32,426 bases of DNA from Pseudomonas nabeulensis (lineage in GTDB: Bacteria; Pseudomonadota; Gammaproteobacteria; Pseudomonadales; Pseudomonadaceae): positions 1-32,426 of the forward strand of contig NZ_QUZT01000074.1 in assembly GCF_004682045.1 (NCBI RefSeq), written 5' to 3'. Of the stretch, positions 32,402 to 32,426 are shown in pieces. Numbering within the stretch: the stretch's first letter is position 1; each line of letters opens with the position of its first letter. Made by a program: the position numbers and the translations under genes. The notes under the pieces were generated by a model that was not told the DNA's origin, made no database searches, and saw nothing but the letters and a program-made list of their open reading frames with translations.

Positions 32402-32417
32402 AGCGAGCTTGCTCGCT
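32402..32417. repeat. REP-like short inverted repeat
   Basis: AGCGAGC-TT-GCTCGCT is a 7-bp perfect stem preceded by TGTGGTG, matching the GAGCGAGCTTGCTCGC class of Pseudomonas REP. It may continue beyond the window. Confidence 0.6.
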
Positions 32418-32426
32418 GCGCGGCGG

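Overview
The window looks like core-plus-accessory chromosome of a Pseudomonas of the fluorescens group. The support is high GC with strong GC3 bias, several REP/REPIN elements with the familiar GTGGGAG...GGCTTGCC arms, an OprD-type porin, NodT/OprM-type efflux genes and a PA4872-like oxaloacetate decarboxylase. No tRNA, rRNA, CRISPR array, transposase, integrase or phage gene was seen. There are 24 protein genes, two of them under 75 codons.

Layout. (1) 69-4451: an SDR oxidoreductase and a Bcr/CflA exporter on the minus strand, divergent from a TonB-dependent siderophore receptor with a Fur-like site in front of it. (2) 4528-7495, minus strand: a DUF4019 lipoprotein, then an overlapping pair of SsuA-like periplasmic binding protein and NtaA/SnaA/DszA-type flavin monooxygenase. 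This suggests scavenging of an organosulfur or similar compound. (3) 7752-13585: a complete tripartite RND pump (outer membrane factor, adaptor, permease), followed by oxaloacetate decarboxylase and an OprD-family porin. (4) 16245-18549: an HxlR regulator divergent from a FabF-type ketosynthase and a RidA protein, with a 23-bp dyad between the divergent genes. (5) 18767-22170: RlhA (U32 family, 23S rRNA hydroxylation), an EamA exporter and a divergent Lrp/AsnC regulator. (6) 22167-27044: a 1625-residue secreted metzincin protease carrying Ig/PKD-like repeats, two chitin-binding-like modules and a lectin-like stretch. (7) 27210-32319: an alcohol dehydrogenase with an ANR-type box, two small hydrophilic proteins, a three-helix membrane protein, a secreted single-cysteine MsrA, and DipZ (CcdA plus thioredoxin fusion).

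How the parts may work together. The SBP/monooxygenase pair would bind and oxidise an imported substrate. MsrA and DipZ would form a periplasmic methionine-sulfoxide repair route fed by cytoplasmic electrons. The HxlR/FabF/RidA block looks like a small locally controlled fatty-acid or ketide module.

The most notable points are a 10-base motif (TTACGCATAA) repeated in front of three or four transcription units between 5.1 and 13.6 kb, a 12-bp perfect hairpin that buries the ridA start codon, the 23-bp candidate HxlR operator, the giant multi-domain protease, and three convergent gene pairs that abut or overlap. No wholly new type of system is evident. These regulatory structures and the protease architecture are the best leads.
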